This document shows, one piece after another, positions 34,781 through 42,845 of a DNA stretch of 64,000 nt (position 1 is the first letter of the stretch; the number at the start of each line of letters is the position of its first letter). Source of the stretch: Nevskia soli DSM 19509 (GTDB lineage Bacteria; Pseudomonadota; Gammaproteobacteria; Nevskiales; Nevskiaceae); assembly GCF_000711955.1 (NCBI RefSeq), contig NZ_JONR01000029.1:1-64000 (forward strand), read 5' to 3'. A program made the position numbers and the translations under genes. The notes under the pieces were generated by a model. It searched no databases. It was not told the origin of the DNA and saw nothing but the letters and a program-made list of their open reading frames with translations.

Positions 34781-36250
34781 TCAACCAGCCAGGGCGACGG
34801 TCCCCGTCCGCAGCGGACGCGCCCGTTCCGGCGCCGACGCGATCTTCATCGCTTCGCGGTACTTCGCCACCGTGCGCCGCGCCACCCGCACGCCCTTGCG
34901 CGCCAGCAGGGCGGCGATGGCGCCGTCGCACAGCGGCTGCGCACGGTTCTCGCCGTCGACGATGCGGCGGATCATGGCCCGCACCGCGGTGCCGGAGGTC
35001 TCGCCATCGGCATGCGCCAGCTGGCTTGGAAAGAAGGCCTTCAGCGGGTAGATGCCCCAGGGCGTCTGCACGAATTTGTTCGATACCACGCGGCAGACGG
35101 TGGACTCATGCATGCCGATCTGCTGAGCGATTTCGCGCAGGGTCAGCGGAGCCATGCCTTCCTCGCCCTGGCGCAGGAATTCGCACTGGCGGGCGAATAC
35201 CGCGCGCGCCGTGTTGAGCAGGGTCTCGTGACGCATTTCCAGCCCACGCACCAGCCAGCGGGCTTCGAGCAGGTTCTCACGCATGGCGCGATGCGGGGCG
35301 CCGCCGGACATCATCCGCTCGTACAGGGAATTGACCCGCACGCGCGGTAAGGTATGGGAGTTGAGCTCGACTTTCCAGCTATGGCCGCTGCCGCTGACCA
35401 GCACGTCCGGCACCACGTTCTGCGCCGGCTCGCGCACGGTGGAGCCTGGCTTGGGATCCAGCGCGCGGATCAGGCGCATGGCCAGGCCAAATTCGTCGAT
35501 GCAGCAGCCCAGCTCACGGGCAACTTCCGCGGGGTCACGCCCGGCCACCCGGGCCAGACCGCCGACGACGAGAAGACGCGCCATCTCCAGGCCGGGCGTT
35601 TGCGGTGAAACTTCATTCAATTGCAGCATCAGGCATTCGCGCAGATCGCGCGCGCCGAAGCCGGTGGGCTCGACGCTCTGCACCCGCACCAGCGCCGCCT
35701 CCATCTGCTCCATCGTCGCCCGCCATTCTTCCGGCAGCGCAGCCAGGATTTCGTCCAGGGGGGTCTCCAGGTAGCCGTTGTCGTCGATGTGCTCGATCAG
35801 CGCCGACACCAGGCGCGACTCGTCCTCATTGTTCACCACCAGACGCAATTGCGCCAAGGCACGCATGCGCAGGTCTTCGGAGTTGCGCGCAGGGGTGCGC
35901 GATTCGATGGAGGATTCGTCGTCCGACGACGGTTCGCCGCCGGACCAGGACTCGGCACTGCTCCAGTCGAAGTCAGCTTCGACCTTGTCGATGGCCGCGG
36001 TGTCGCAGCCAGAGACCACTTCTTCGCAGCTGTCCAGCGACAGGGTTTCAACCGGCATATCGTCGACGCCCGGTGTGGCGACTTCGTCTTCGTCGGCCTC
36101 GCCCTCTTCCAGCATCACATTGGTTTCCAGCGCCTGCCGCACTTCCTGTTCCAGCTCGAGCGAGGACAGTTGCAGCAGCCGGATCGACTGCAGCAGCTGC
36201 GGTGTCATCAATTGGTGCTGGCCAGCCTGCTGATTCAGTTTAGGTCCCAT
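34781..36250 (-). CDS. rpoN: RNA polymerase sigma-54 factor RpoN
   Basis: 489 residues from the ATG at 36250, chosen because GGGGAA precedes it and the N-terminus then aligns with family members (MTPQLLQSIRLLQLSSLELE); an ATG at 36262 adds four residues. Region I activator-response, an acidic region II, the core-binding region and the C-terminal RpoN box ARRTVAKYRE are all present. Its position beside fleQ in the flagellar locus matches rpoN2 of xanthomonads, so a second housekeeping rpoN may exist elsewhere. Confidence 0.96.
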   Translation of the reverse strand: MGPKLNQQAGQHQLMTPQLLQSIRLLQLSSLELEQEVRQALETNVMLEEGEADEDEVATPGVDDMPVETLSLDSCEEVVSGCDTAAIDKVEADFDWSSAESWSGGEPSSDDESSIESRTPARNSEDLRMRALAQLRLVVNNEDESRLVSALIEHIDDNGYLETPLDEILAALPEEWRATMEQMEAALVRVQSVEPTGFGARDLRECLMLQLNEVSPQTPGLEMARLLVVGGLARVAGRDPAEVARELGCCIDEFGLAMRLIRALDPKPGSTVREPAQNVVPDVLVSGSGHSWKVELNSHTLPRVRVNSLYERMMSGGAPHRAMRENLLEARWLVRGLEMRHETLLNTARAVFARQCEFLRQGEEGMAPLTLREIAQQIGMHESTVCRVVSNKFVQTPWGIYPLKAFFPSQLAHADGETSGTAVRAMIRRIVDGENRAQPLCDGAIAALLARKGVRVARRTVAKYREAMKIASAPERARPLRTGTVALAG

Positions 36251-36350
36251 GTATTTCCCCATTTCCTTTGGTGCCGCGTCCGAGATGCCGGGCGTGCCTC
36301 ATGTTTTGCCAACTGCAGCCTTAATCCAATCAGTATTTTCCCGACGCGAA

Positions 36351-36367
36351 GTAGGGAAATTTCCTAC
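36351..36367. promoter_or_regulatory. Near-palindrome upstream of rpoN
   Basis: GTAGGGAAATTTCCTAC has 5-base arms GTAGG/CCTAC around an AAATTT core with one extra G. It lies about 100 bases before rpoN, just downstream of a TTGACG on the minus strand, in an A+T-rich part of the 168-base gap. It could be an operator; no regulator can be named. Confidence 0.4.
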
Positions 36368-36418
36368 ATCCGTCAAAACTCCAGCGAGGAGCTTCCACTC
36401 GTCCGCGCAGACTTTCCA

Positions 36419-37051
36419 CTAGTCGGTCGAAGCAGGTCCGTGACGCACCGCGAAATGCGTCAGCGCGCCGATGCCACGCAGTCCGAGCGCTTGCATCAAG
36501 CGCGCGCGATGGGTCTCCACGGTCTTCGCACCAATGCCCATCACCTGCGCGATTTCCTTGGTCGACTTGCCGCGGCCGATCAGGCGGAGTACTTCACGCT
36601 GGCGCCGCGTCAGAACCGCACTGCCTTCGGGGCGCTCGGCACGGCGCCCTTCGATGATCCGGCGCGAGACGCTGGGGCTCAGGTAGATCTGCCCCTTGCC
36701 GCAGGCGCGCATCGCCAGCTCGAGTTCGACCGGTTCGCTGGATTTGGTCAGGAACGCGGAAGCCCCGGACTTCATGGCGACGCGCACGTGGCCGGAGTCG
36801 GCGCTGGAACTGAGGAAGATAAGGCCGGTGCCGGGATAGCGGCGACGGATCTGTTGCGCAAGATCGGAGCCGCTGATATCCGGCAGGATGAATTCACTGA
36901 TCACCAAATCCGGACGATGCTCCGCCACCTGTTCGAGCAGGTGGCGGCCATCCTCGGCCTCGCCAACGACGTCGACGTTTTTCATGGCCTGCAGCAGTTG
37001 TCTTAAAGCAGCCCTTACCAGGGTTTGCGGCTCCGCCAGAATAAGTCGCAC
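36419..37051 (-). CDS. LuxR/NarL-type response regulator with Glu at the phosphorylation position
   Basis: 210 residues from a GTG at 37051. The receiver domain has E7 in the acidic pocket and, at the usual phospho-acceptor position, E53 (LVISEFILPDISG) instead of Asp; the distal Lys (FLTKSS) is kept. The C-terminal helix-turn-helix is typical (LTRRQREVLRLIGRGKSTKEIAQVMGIGAKTVETHRARLM). A response regulator at this place, between fliS/pilZ and rpoN, is common in xanthomonad flagellar loci. The Glu suggests phosphorylation-independent action. Its target is unknown. Confidence 0.9.
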   Translation of the reverse strand: MRLILAEPQTLVRAALRQLLQAMKNVDVVGEAEDGRHLLEQVAEHRPDLVISEFILPDISGSDLAQQIRRRYPGTGLIFLSSSADSGHVRVAMKSGASAFLTKSSEPVELELAMRACGKGQIYLSPSVSRRIIEGRRAERPEGSAVLTRRQREVLRLIGRGKSTKEIAQVMGIGAKTVETHRARLMQALGLRGIGALTHFAVRHGPASTD

Positions 37052-37114
37052 GCGCGATACCGATTTGTTTTTGGTAGCCGCATGCTAACCACCGGAGCCG
37101 GGGTCCAGAGTGGC

Positions 37115-37153
37115 AAAAAACTACCAGTCCCGGGGCACCCCGGTGAACGGTAG
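37115..37153 (-). terminator. Rho-independent terminator after pilZ
   Basis: On the minus strand an outer stem CTACC/GGTAG encloses an inner stem CCGGGG/CCCCGG and is followed at once by six T. It closes the fliC-flaG-fliD-fliS-pilZ block before the response-regulator gene. Confidence 0.75.
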
Positions 37154-37289
37154 GGGCTGGGGGTACGGACGGCTCGACAAGGCGCCGCTGCGTAAGCGGA
37201 ATGTTTTCGGAGTATGATGAAAAAGCAGCGTCAGGCCGATGGCACGCGATTTCACGGCAATTTCAAACACGGCGGAACTTGGCAGTACG

Positions 37290-37859
37290 CTATGGTACTT
37301 GTCGTACCGGTTGACGTGCTTCTGCGATCTCCCTGCGATGATGCTGAAACACGTGGCGTTCCAGAGCGGCCTGGCAGAAATCCGGCACCGTATCGAAGTC
37401 GGCGGCGACGCCGGCGGCGGAGACGGCGACGACGCGCGCCGGCCAGCGCAAGGCTTGGGGCAATATCCGGCTGGGATGAATCTCGACCAGACCGACCGCG
37501 CCGATTGCCGGAGGCTCGGCCGTGCATTCCCACTGTACCCCACGCCAGGACAGGCGCAGCGACACGGGCTCGGGTCGAGGTGACTGCGCGTTCAGGAAAC
37601 CACCGACGAGCTCCAGCAACAGGTTCAGCTTATGATGGATGCGCTGCAATTCAAGCTCGGACGCCGTCGGTTCGTCGCTGGATTTGAAATGCTCCTCCAG
37701 GAGGGCGACCGAAGTCAGCAGGCGCGCATTGGCTTCCGCCAGCCGCTCGGCGTCCACGCCCGATGGCAAGGTGGCGAGTTCCACCCAGCGCAACGGTAGG
37801 CGGTCGCGGTAACTGAGGCCCTCGCCTTCCTGCTTGCTGTCTTCCTTCACGGTCTGCAT
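37290..37859 (-). CDS. PilZ-like protein downstream of fliS
   Basis: 189 residues from the ATG at 37859, with AGGA upstream. The start of the conserved region reads SYRDRLPLRWVEL, containing an RxxxR arrangement (RLPLR). A helical middle (about 45-100) is followed by a beta-rich C-terminal part (VSLRLSWRGVQWECTA, IGAVGLVEIHPSRILP). The second c-di-GMP motif, D/NxSxxG, is not evident, so ligand binding is uncertain. Position next to fliS matches PilZ proteins of xanthomonad flagellar loci. A role in motility control is inferred from context. Confidence 0.7.
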   Translation of the reverse strand: MQTVKEDSKQEGEGLSYRDRLPLRWVELATLPSGVDAERLAEANARLLTSVALLEEHFKSSDEPTASELELQRIHHKLNLLLELVGGFLNAQSPRPEPVSLRLSWRGVQWECTAEPPAIGAVGLVEIHPSRILPQALRWPARVVAVSAAGVAADFDTVPDFCQAALERHVFQHHRREIAEARQPVRQVP

Positions 37860-37911
37860 ATCGATTCCTGTCCCGGCAGGAGCAAGGTCCTGCAAACGGC
37901 GGGCCCGGGGT

Positions 37912-38334
37912 TCAGGCAGCGAAGGCGCGGCCCGGCGGCGCCAATGCGCCGGGCGCAATGGCGTCCCAACCTGCCTTCACCGTCCGCAGCAGCGCTGCGA
38001 CTTCACGCACGCCGGCGATGTCGCCGTCTATTTTGGCCCGCAGCAGGCGCCGCATCATGTAATCGTAGAGGGAATCCAGGCGCCGCGCGATGGCACCGCC
38101 GGCCTCGTAGTCGAGCACGTCGCGCAGATGCGCGAAGATCGCCATGGCCGAGTCGATGCCGCGCAGCTTGTCGGCGACATTGCCGCGGGTCATGCCGGAT
38201 TCGGCGATGGCCAGGCGCTCCAGCGCGCCGTCATAGAGCATGGCAATCAAGCGGTGCGGCGAGGCCTCGGCGACGAGGGAATTGACATCCGCTTCACGGT
38301 ACTGGCGGACGGCAGCATAGCCTCTGGGAACCAT
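37912..38334 (-). CDS. fliS: Flagellin export chaperone FliS
   Basis: 140 residues, all helical. The N-terminus YAAVRQYREADVNSLVAEASPHRLIAMLYDGAL carries the family signature (positions about 6-38). FliS caps the C-terminal helix of flagellin to prevent early polymerisation. Lies 79 bases after fliD and 52 before the PilZ gene. Confidence 0.95.
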   Translation of the reverse strand: MVPRGYAAVRQYREADVNSLVAEASPHRLIAMLYDGALERLAIAESGMTRGNVADKLRGIDSAMAIFAHLRDVLDYEAGGAIARRLDSLYDYMMRRLLRAKIDGDIAGVREVAALLRTVKAGWDAIAPGALAPPGRAFAA

Positions 38335-38413
38335 CGAAACACCTCTGAACTGGAGATCCTTGCCTACCCTTCAACATCGGCGCACAAAGGCAAAACTTGA
38401 GGACCGGACGTCG

Positions 38414-39823
38414 TCAACTGCCGGAGCTGGAGGAACTGGTGGTGCGCGGCGCATACAACTGCGTCAGCAGGCTCGCGGTGTTCTTGTAGGCCGCGACGAT
38501 GCTGTCCATGGCGTTGAACTGCGCGTTGTACTGCGCGGTGAGCTGCGCCGATTTCGCGGTCAGCTGCGTCAGCTGGGTGGTCATGCTGTCGACCTCGGTC
38601 TGCAGCGCGCTGGTCTTGGTCGAGATGAGACCGCCGGCACCGACCACCGTATTGAGCAGGGTGTCGAGCTGGGTGCCGATGCCGTTGGTACCGGAGAACA
38701 ATCCCTTCACGGCGCTCGAGTTCTGCTGCAGGGCGCTGTTCAGCGTGTCCGAATTGACGGCCAGGGTGCCGTCGTCGTTGGTGGTGACGCCGATCTGCGA
38801 CAGCAGGGTGAAGGCGTTGCCGCCGGAGCCGGCGCTGCCGCCGACGATGGACTCGAGCTGCCGCGACACGCTTTCCACCGCCAGATCGCCGAGCAGCGGG
38901 CCGGCGGTGCCGGTGCTGCTGCCCGAACCGGACGTGGAACTCCCCGGCGTGAATGCCGTGTCGCTGGTGATCAAAGACAGCGCGGCATTATAGGCCGTGA
39001 CAAACGACTGCACCGCGGTGGCCGCCGACTGCGTGTCGGCGCCAATGGTCAGCGTCTGCGTGGTATTGGGCGCAGCGCTGGCCAGGCTCAGGGTGACGCC
39101 GGTCAGCACATTGGAGATGGTGTTGGAGGCGCTGTCGAAAGGCAGGCCATCGATGGTGCCGCTGGCGTCGCTGGCGGACTGGATGGAACTGAAGCCGATC
39201 GGCGCAGAAGATGCGACGGACACCGCGTTGGCGATGCCGGTCTGGGTTGCCGACAACAGCAGGTATGAGCCGCCGGAGCCGTTGACGATGGTGGCGCTGA
39301 CCCCGCTGTTGTCGCTGGCGCCATTGATCGCCGACGCGAGGCCGGACAGCGTGTCGTTGGTGCCGTCCAGAGTCACCGAGAAGCTCTTGCCGCCTGCGGT
39401 GAAGGTATAAGGCCCGGTGCCGACCGCGGCGCTGGAACTGCTGAAGGCGGTCGAGCGCAGAGTATTGACCTGGGCCACGGTCTGGATCTGCATCTGGTAG
39501 CTGCCGGCGACCGCGCCGCTGGAGGTGGTGGCGGTGAATACCGAGTTGTCGCTGGACTGCGTGGTGAACTTCGACAGCGCCCCGCCGGTGGTGATGGCAT
39601 CGACGGTGGTCTGCAGGCTGGACAAGGCCGACTTGAGCGCGCCCAGCGCGGAAATGGTCGACTGGTCGGCGGCCTGGTTGTTCTGCAACAGGGTCTGCTG
39701 CGGCTTGATGGTGCTGGTGACCAGGGAACTCACCAGCGAAGCGATGTCGATGCCGGAGCCGATGCCCTGGGAAGTCACGGTGCCGGCGCTGGCGGTGCCG
39801 GTGGTGCTCAGACTGACGGTCAT
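38414..39823 (-). CDS. fliD: Flagellar filament cap protein FliD
   Basis: 469 residues. The N-terminal GIGSGIDIASLVSSLVTSTI and the C-terminal helical region (SMTTQLTQLTAKSAQLTAQY, MDSIVAAYKN) are the conserved coiled-coil ends. The centre is Ser/Thr/Gly/Ala-rich and variable. FliD folds flagellin at the tip. The C-terminal Ser-rich end (TTSSSSSGS) is unusual but short. Confidence 0.95.
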   Translation of the reverse strand: MTVSLSTTGTASAGTVTSQGIGSGIDIASLVSSLVTSTIKPQQTLLQNNQAADQSTISALGALKSALSSLQTTVDAITTGGALSKFTTQSSDNSVFTATTSSGAVAGSYQMQIQTVAQVNTLRSTAFSSSSAAVGTGPYTFTAGGKSFSVTLDGTNDTLSGLASAINGASDNSGVSATIVNGSGGSYLLLSATQTGIANAVSVASSAPIGFSSIQSASDASGTIDGLPFDSASNTISNVLTGVTLSLASAAPNTTQTLTIGADTQSAATAVQSFVTAYNAALSLITSDTAFTPGSSTSGSGSSTGTAGPLLGDLAVESVSRQLESIVGGSAGSGGNAFTLLSQIGVTTNDDGTLAVNSDTLNSALQQNSSAVKGLFSGTNGIGTQLDTLLNTVVGAGGLISTKTSALQTEVDSMTTQLTQLTAKSAQLTAQYNAQFNAMDSIVAAYKNTASLLTQLYAPRTTSSSSSGS

Positions 39824-39833
39824 AAAAACGCTC

Positions 39834-40178
39834 CTAGACTGACTGCTTCATGAGTTGCATCTGCATGCGTTCCAGGCTCTGCGCGACGGCCAGGGCTTCC
39901 TGCCCCGGCACCTGCAGCAGGACCTGATTGTCCTGTGTATCGATGACGGAGATGACCAGTTGTCCGGTGATCTGGTCGACCCGGAAATGCAGGCTGGTCT
40001 GCAGGTCCTGCGCGCGCTGGTTGAGTGCGGCGGCCAGATCATGCAAGTCCGGCGCTGCCACCGGCGCCACGCCGGCATGCTGCGGCGGCGCTGCCACCGC
40101 GGCCGAAGGGTTCGAGGTGCCGCCCGCGGAGCCGCGCAGCGGTGCCGCCGCGACCACGCTGGTGATTGGATCGGTCAT
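39834..40178 (-). CDS. flaG: FlaG-family protein
   Basis: 114 residues. A low-complexity Ala/Pro/Gly start precedes the FlaG domain: LNQRAQDLQTSLHFRVDQIT, LVISVIDTQDNQVLLQVPG and a helical end. FlaG proteins between fliC and fliD influence filament length. It lies ten bases before fliD and downstream of a strong terminator, so it may be read through from fliC or have its own weak promoter. Confidence 0.92.
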   Translation of the reverse strand: MTDPITSVVAAAPLRGSAGGTSNPSAAVAAPPQHAGVAPVAAPDLHDLAAALNQRAQDLQTSLHFRVDQITGQLVISVIDTQDNQVLLQVPGQEALAVAQSLERMQMQLMKQSV

Positions 40179-40200
40179 ATAACCGTACTCCGCTCAAGGC

Positions 40201-40220
40201 GCCGTTCGGGTCCGAACGGC
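40201..40220. other. Perfect hairpin between fliC terminator and flaG
   Basis: GCCGTTCGG and CCGAACGGC form a 9-bp stem around GT. On the minus strand it follows the T run of the fliC terminator directly. It may protect or separate the flaG-fliD mRNA 5' end after termination or processing. Confidence 0.6.
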
Positions 40221-40256
40221 AAAAAGCCCCATGCCGGCGACTGCGCCGGCATGGGG
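40221..40256 (-). terminator. Strong rho-independent terminator after fliC
   Basis: A perfect 13-bp stem (CCCCATGCCGGCG / CGCCGGCATGGGG) with a four-base loop at 40227-40256 is followed on the minus strand by CTTTTT. It ends the abundant fliC message. Confidence 0.93.
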
Positions 40257-40276
40257 TTGTTTCACAACGCTGCCTG

Positions 40277-41437
40277 TTACAGGTGCTGCAGCAGCGAGAG
40301 GATCTGCTGCGGCTGCGAGTTGGCCTGTCCCAGCACCGCCACACCGGCCTGCTGCAGAACCGAGGCGCGGGTCTCGTTGGCGGTTTCCGAGGCGAAGTCC
40401 GCATCCTGGATCGTACTGCGCGCGGCGGTCAGGTTCTGCGAGGTGCTCTGCAGATTGGCCACCGCCGACTGGAAACGGTTCTGGTAGGCACCCAACGAGG
40501 CATTCGCCGTGTTGATCTGGTTCAGCGCGCTGTCGATCTGCTGGATCGCCAGGGAAGCGCCGGCGAAAGAGTTCAGGCTGAGCGAGGTCAGGCCGGTGCT
40601 GGTGGCAGCCGTGGCGCTGCCGTCGCCGCCGGCGACGTTGAAGCCCGTCGCGGTGCCGTCGTCGGTGCCGGTGACGGCAATGGTGGAGGCCGAGGTCAGC
40701 ACGATCTTGCCGTTGACGGCGTCGAACGAGGCATTGACGCCCGTGGTGGTGGCGGAAGCGTTGATGGCGTCGACCACCTGGCCCACGCGGTCCTGGATCG
40801 AGCCGGCCGCGCCGATGCCGGCGCCGACGTCGGTGCCGTTGATGATCAGCGCACCGGCGCCGACGGCGCCCAGGGCGGAGATGCCGCTGGTGGCGGACGA
40901 CTGGCCGGTGGCCGAGGTGACCGTGCCCAGGGCCGCGGTGTTGGCGCTGGAGATCGAACCGATGGTGATGGTGTCGCCGGCATTGGCGCCGACCTGGAAC
41001 TGCGCCGAAGTGAAGCTGCCGTCGAGCAGCTTGACGCCGTTGAAGGACGCCGTGGTGGCGACGCGGTCGACTTCCTGCAGCAGCTGCTGGGCCTCGTTGT
41101 TCAGCGAAGAGCGGTCGCTGGTGCTGTTGGTGGCGTTGGCCGATTCCACCGCGAGTTCACGCACACGCTGCAGGTTGTTGGTGATTTCCGCCAGGGAGCC
41201 TTGCGCGGTCTGCGCCAGGGACACGGCGTTGTTGGTGTTCTGTACGGCGGTATTGGCGCCGTTGACCTGCGCCGTCAGGCGCTGGGCGATGGCGTAGCCG
41301 GCGGCGTCGTCGGACGCGCTATTGATGCGCAGGCCGGAGGCCAGGCGCTGCGTGGCCTGGGCCAGCTGGCTCTGCGTGGTGGACAGGTACTTCTGCGTGA
41401 CGATGGATGTCAGGTTGGTGTTGACGATAAGACTCAC
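40277..41437 (-). CDS. fliC: Flagellin FliC
   Basis: 386 residues from a GTG at 41437, with AGGAG seven bases upstream. The N-terminal D0/D1 region (SQLAQATQRLASGLRINSA) and the C-terminal D1/D0 region (NRFQSAVANLQSTSQNLTAA, ending ILSLLQHL) are fully conserved. The central exposed part is short and rich in Ala, Gly, Ser and Thr. It is the only flagellin gene here. It has a FliA promoter about 100 bases upstream and its own terminator. Confidence 0.97.
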   Translation of the reverse strand: MSLIVNTNLTSIVTQKYLSTTQSQLAQATQRLASGLRINSASDDAAGYAIAQRLTAQVNGANTAVQNTNNAVSLAQTAQGSLAEITNNLQRVRELAVESANATNSTSDRSSLNNEAQQLLQEVDRVATTASFNGVKLLDGSFTSAQFQVGANAGDTITIGSISSANTAALGTVTSATGQSSATSGISALGAVGAGALIINGTDVGAGIGAAGSIQDRVGQVVDAINASATTTGVNASFDAVNGKIVLTSASTIAVTGTDDGTATGFNVAGGDGSATAATSTGLTSLSLNSFAGASLAIQQIDSALNQINTANASLGAYQNRFQSAVANLQSTSQNLTAARSTIQDADFASETANETRASVLQQAGVAVLGQANSQPQQILSLLQHL

Positions 41438-41539
41438 GGAAATTCTCCTTGGACTGGCTGGACTGGGTACCGGCCGGCAATCCGGTCGGATCGCATTGGC
41501 GTTTCCCGTGGCGGGGACTGACGGCCTGTGCTGAAAGTC

Positions 41540-41566
41540 TTAGCGGATGCTGGGGAGGATTCTTGA
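41540..41566 (-). promoter_or_regulatory. FliA (sigma-28) promoter of fliC
   Basis: On the minus strand TCAAGAAT (41559-41566), an 11-base spacer and TCCGCTAA (41540-41547). The predicted 5' leader of fliC is about 95 bases. Confidence 0.82.
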
Positions 41567-41616
41567 CCGCCGCCGCGACGGGTCGGGACAGGCGGCAGGT
41601 CCCGGCCGATCGGCGG

Positions 41617-42816
41617 TTATTTGATGTAGTTGAACAGGCTCAGGCCCTGGATCTGCACGTAGCTCTGTTCCGCCGCCTGCAGGGTGGTGGTGGTCTGGCT
41701 GAACTTGGCGGTGGCCGCGGCATAGTCGAGATCCTGCAGGCCCGACAGGGCCGACTGCAGCTGGGTCGAGCGGCTTTGCAGCTGCGACACCGTGTCGTTC
41801 ACGCTCTGCTCGCGGGCGCCGACTCCGGCCTGCACGTCGGTGATATGGGTCTGCGCCCCGCTGAGCGCCTGCAGCGCCCCGTACATGGCGGTCTGGTTCT
41901 GTGCCCGCTGCGCCGCCGTTGTGACCGGCGCGGACACCACGTTGATCAGGTTCTGCACGGTACTGAACAAGCTCTGCGTGGTACTGGGTGCAATGCTGAA
42001 GCTGTCGCCGTCGGCCGGCGTACCGGTCAGGGTCAGCGACACGCCGCGGAACTGGATGGCGGCGCCGTCGGTATAGGTGCCCGAGGCGACGGTGGCATTG
42101 CTGCCGTCCACTACCTGATACTGGCCGCCGCTGAATTTGACCGTGTAAGCGCTGCTGCCGCTCCACTGGCTGGCATCGGTGACCTGGGCCGACTTCACGC
42201 TGGCGCTGCCGGTATTCGCCGTCGCCGCGCCGGCGCTGATGCTACCGTCTCCCGACTGGAGCTGCATGAATACCGCGTCACCCGGATCGCCGGCGGCAAT
42301 GGCGCTGGTGGGGCCGAGGGACAACATGCGCACATTGCTGTTGCCGTTGTAGTTGGCCCCGGTGGCACTCAGGGAGAAAGGCGCGCTGCCGTCCTGCGTG
42401 CCGCCGAACAGGTAGCGGCCGTTGGCGTCCTGGGTATTGGCCTGCTGCAGGATGGCATTGAGCTGCTGCTGTATCTGGGTGGCGATGGTCTTGCGGTCGC
42501 TGCTGTTGAGCGTGGCGTTGTTGGCCTGCAAGGCCAGGGTCTGGATCTTGCCGAGCGCGGTGCTGACGTTGCTCAGAGTGCTGTCCTCCAGGCCCAGGCT
42601 GCTTTGCAGGGCGCCGGCATTGGACTGCCACTGCGCCACGTCCGCGAGCGACTGGTTGACGCCGATGACCTGCCCGGCGGCGACCGGATCGTCGGCGGCG
42701 CTGAGCAGTCGCGTATTGCTGCTCATCTGCTCCTGGACGATGCCGAGCTGGGTCTGGTTGCGGTCGATGGTATCGACCGCCTGCTGGTAGAAGGTCGAGT
42801 TGGCGATGCGCATCAT
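41617..42816 (-). CDS. flgL: Hook-filament junction protein FlgL
   Basis: 399 residues. The flagellin-like N-terminus (MRIANSTFYQQAVDTIDRNQ) and C-terminus (LQAAEQSYVQIQGLSLFNYI) are conserved. The centre is variable. FlgL connects FlgK to the filament. Last gene of the flgG-L block; fliC follows after 179 bases with its own promoter. Confidence 0.95.
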   Translation of the reverse strand: MMRIANSTFYQQAVDTIDRNQTQLGIVQEQMSSNTRLLSAADDPVAAGQVIGVNQSLADVAQWQSNAGALQSSLGLEDSTLSNVSTALGKIQTLALQANNATLNSSDRKTIATQIQQQLNAILQQANTQDANGRYLFGGTQDGSAPFSLSATGANYNGNSNVRMLSLGPTSAIAAGDPGDAVFMQLQSGDGSISAGAATANTGSASVKSAQVTDASQWSGSSAYTVKFSGGQYQVVDGSNATVASGTYTDGAAIQFRGVSLTLTGTPADGDSFSIAPSTTQSLFSTVQNLINVVSAPVTTAAQRAQNQTAMYGALQALSGAQTHITDVQAGVGAREQSVNDTVSQLQSRSTQLQSALSGLQDLDYAAATAKFSQTTTTLQAAEQSYVQIQGLSLFNYIK

Positions 42817-42845
42817 GGGAAGCTTCCTTCGATTCGTCGGACCTG

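Noticed and set aside
37236..37251. Plus-strand TGGCACGCGATTTCA resembling a sigma-54 promoter
   Set aside because: The -12 GC is lost and no plus-strand gene follows; it lies antisense to the region after pilZ.
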